DNA of 64,000 nt from Actinomycetota bacterium. GTDB taxonomy: Bacteria > Actinomycetota > Acidimicrobiia > Acidimicrobiales > JAMCPL01. Where the stretch lies: contig JAMCPL010000008.1 of assembly GCA_023379675.1 (NCBI GenBank), positions 94,720 through 158,719 of the forward strand, given 5' to 3'. The notes below the pieces were generated by a model. That model had not been told where the DNA came from and did no database searches. It was given only the letters and a program-made list of their open reading frames with translations. The translations under genes and the position numbers were made by a program. The stretch's first letter is position 1; every line of letters starts with the position of its first letter. Positions 63,151 through 64,000 of the stretch are shown piece by piece.

Positions 63151-64000
63151 GAGGTCGGCAATGCCAGTGCACTAGGCAATGATGGTGAGCCAGGTTGGGC
63201 AAATCGCAAACCGACGATTGTGGCAGGGGTGGATGGTACATCTACGTCACTGAGGGCGCTGTTCTGGGCTGCGCGAGAAGCTAAGTTGCGAGGCGCTGTA
63301 TTGCAAATGGTGCATGCATGGCAGTATCCCTTCGAGGCTCTTTCGGGCGCTTACGTACCGCCGATTCCAACGGAGCTGGAAATCCAGCAGTGGGCCGATG
63401 GCGTGATCAGCAAGGCACTGGAATCGCTCAAGAGCCACGTAACTGATCTGGATGATCTGGAAATAGTCTCCCGTGCAGTCAACGGTAGCCCATCCCGGGT
63501 CCTCCTTGATGCTTGCAGGAATGCTGACCTTCTGGTGGTCGGGAGGCACCACCGAAGGCTGGTTGCTGATCTGTTCATTGGATCGACGAGCCAGTTCTTG
63601 GTATCACATGCCACATGCCCCGTTGTGGTCGTACATGATGGTGCAGTGAAAGATGGTATGGGCAAAGGAGATACGTTGGATGCCGGTGTAGCGGATGAAG
63701 ATCTGGCGATGAAGAATGTCGGGAAAAGTGATCAAGCATCACAAGCGCGCGATGCAGTGCAGGTACAGGTCAGCGGGCAGGGCCAGGACACAGGACAGGC
63801 CCAAGAGCGTAACGTCGCCACAGCGGAGGTACGCGGCTATCTCGAAGAACTATCTGAAAACGAGTGTTTTGCCCTGTTGCAAAGTCACTCGGTTGGGCGG
63901 CTTGCCATTCTCGACAACAAGGAGCCCCGCATTTTTGTGGTCAACTACCTACTTGATGGCCGTACTATAGCCTTCCGTACAGATCCGGGCATGAAGCTTG
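63127..64000 (+). CDS. universal stress protein fused to PNPOx-like domain (partial)
   Basis: The frame opens at ATG 63127 and runs off the window. Residues ~28-175 are a USP domain (TIVAGVDGTSTSLRALFWAA; NADLLVVGRHHRRLVADLF; FIGSTSQFLVSHATCPVVVV). The ATP-loop GxxG is degenerate, with His in place of the second Gly. A Gln/Asp-rich linker follows. From about residue 240 a pyridoxamine-phosphate-oxidase-like flavin domain starts (CFALLQSHSVGRLAIL; NYLLDGRTIAFRTDPGMKL). The fusion suggests stress- or redox-related sensing; function is inferred only. Confidence 0.85.
   Translation, partial: MTGSEPAREVGNASALGNDGEPGWANRKPTIVAGVDGTSTSLRALFWAAREAKLRGAVLQMVHAWQYPFEALSGAYVPPIPTELEIQQWADGVISKALESLKSHVTDLDDLEIVSRAVNGSPSRVLLDACRNADLLVVGRHHRRLVADLFIGSTSQFLVSHATCPVVVVHDGAVKDGMGKGDTLDAGVADEDLAMKNVGKSDQASQARDAVQVQVSGQGQDTGQAQERNVATAEVRGYLEELSENECFALLQSHSVGRLAILDNKEPRIFVVNYLLDGRTIAFRTDPGMKL

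Overview
The window is chromosomal DNA from an actinomycete-lineage bacterium (Actinomycetota) and spans the replication origin. The evidence is gene order. From right to left the window runs pcnA, a DUF6049-type protein, murJ, trxB, cwlM, parB, parA, rsmG, jag, yidC, yidD, rnpA, rpmH, dnaA, dnaN and a DUF721 gene, which is the classic actinobacterial origin neighbourhood. Ino1/PadR/DUF5318 and rpsF-ssb-rpsR-rplI-dnaB follow. A hidden 24-codon gene for the actinobacterial ribosomal protein bL37 supports the assignment. Base composition is moderate for the phylum, with an AT-rich core around dnaN/dnaA. I suspect an Acidimicrobiia-like lineage, but the class is an inference.

Layout. 1-4.5 kb: an ABC importer operon on the minus strand (lipoprotein, two permeases, ATPase). 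4.7-10 kb: metG, a decayed ISL3-type transposase end, DUF167, rsmI, DUF192 and ychF. 10.2-14.6 kb: a NifU-like protein, then an uncharacterised GT4 / methyltransferase / terpenoid-cyclase-fold / methyltransferase cluster. 14.7-20.8 kb: pepN, a PfkB sugar/nucleoside kinase, a glycerophosphodiesterase bracketed by two inverted 101-bp elements, bL37 and a DUF4232 protein. 21-30.8 kb: thiolase, FabH, nucleotidyltransferase, GH20 hexosaminidase, CDF transporter, GT2 and dxs. 30.8-33.4 kb: iscS and mrp (divergent) and DUF721. 33.4-42.7 kb: dnaN, oriC, dnaA, the rpmH-rnpA-yidD-yidC-jag-rsmG run, parS and parAB. 42.8-50.1 kb: cwlM, trxB, DegV, murJ and DUF6049. 50.2-58.7 kb: pcnA, ino1, padR, DUF5318, panB, rpsF, ssb, rpsR, rplI and dnaB. 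58.7-64 kb: an empty stretch with a MITE-like inverted repeat, a D,D-carboxypeptidase, a crotonase, tRNA-Thr, Hsp20 and a USP-PNPOx fusion running off the end.

How the parts work together. The core is the replication/segregation machine (DnaA, DnaN, DnaB, SSB, ParABS) with ribosome, RNase P and membrane-insertion functions and the envelope-growth set MurJ/CwlM/D,D-carboxypeptidase. IscS, Mrp and the NifU-like protein suggest Fe-S/thiolation chemistry. Dxs feeds isoprenoids, possibly including the terpenoid-like cluster.

Most unusual observations: a 29-bp (frame-shifting) tandem repeat at the 5' end of the USP-PNPOx gene; three DnaA boxes spaced exactly 12 bp apart between parB and cwlM; apparent non-standard start codons for rnpA (AUA) and cwlM (CUG); an S18 protein with a ~140-residue low-complexity tail; the inverted 101-bp elements around the phosphodiesterase gene; and low-complexity insertions in several housekeeping proteins. 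recF and gyrB/gyrA are absent from their usual place beside dnaN.
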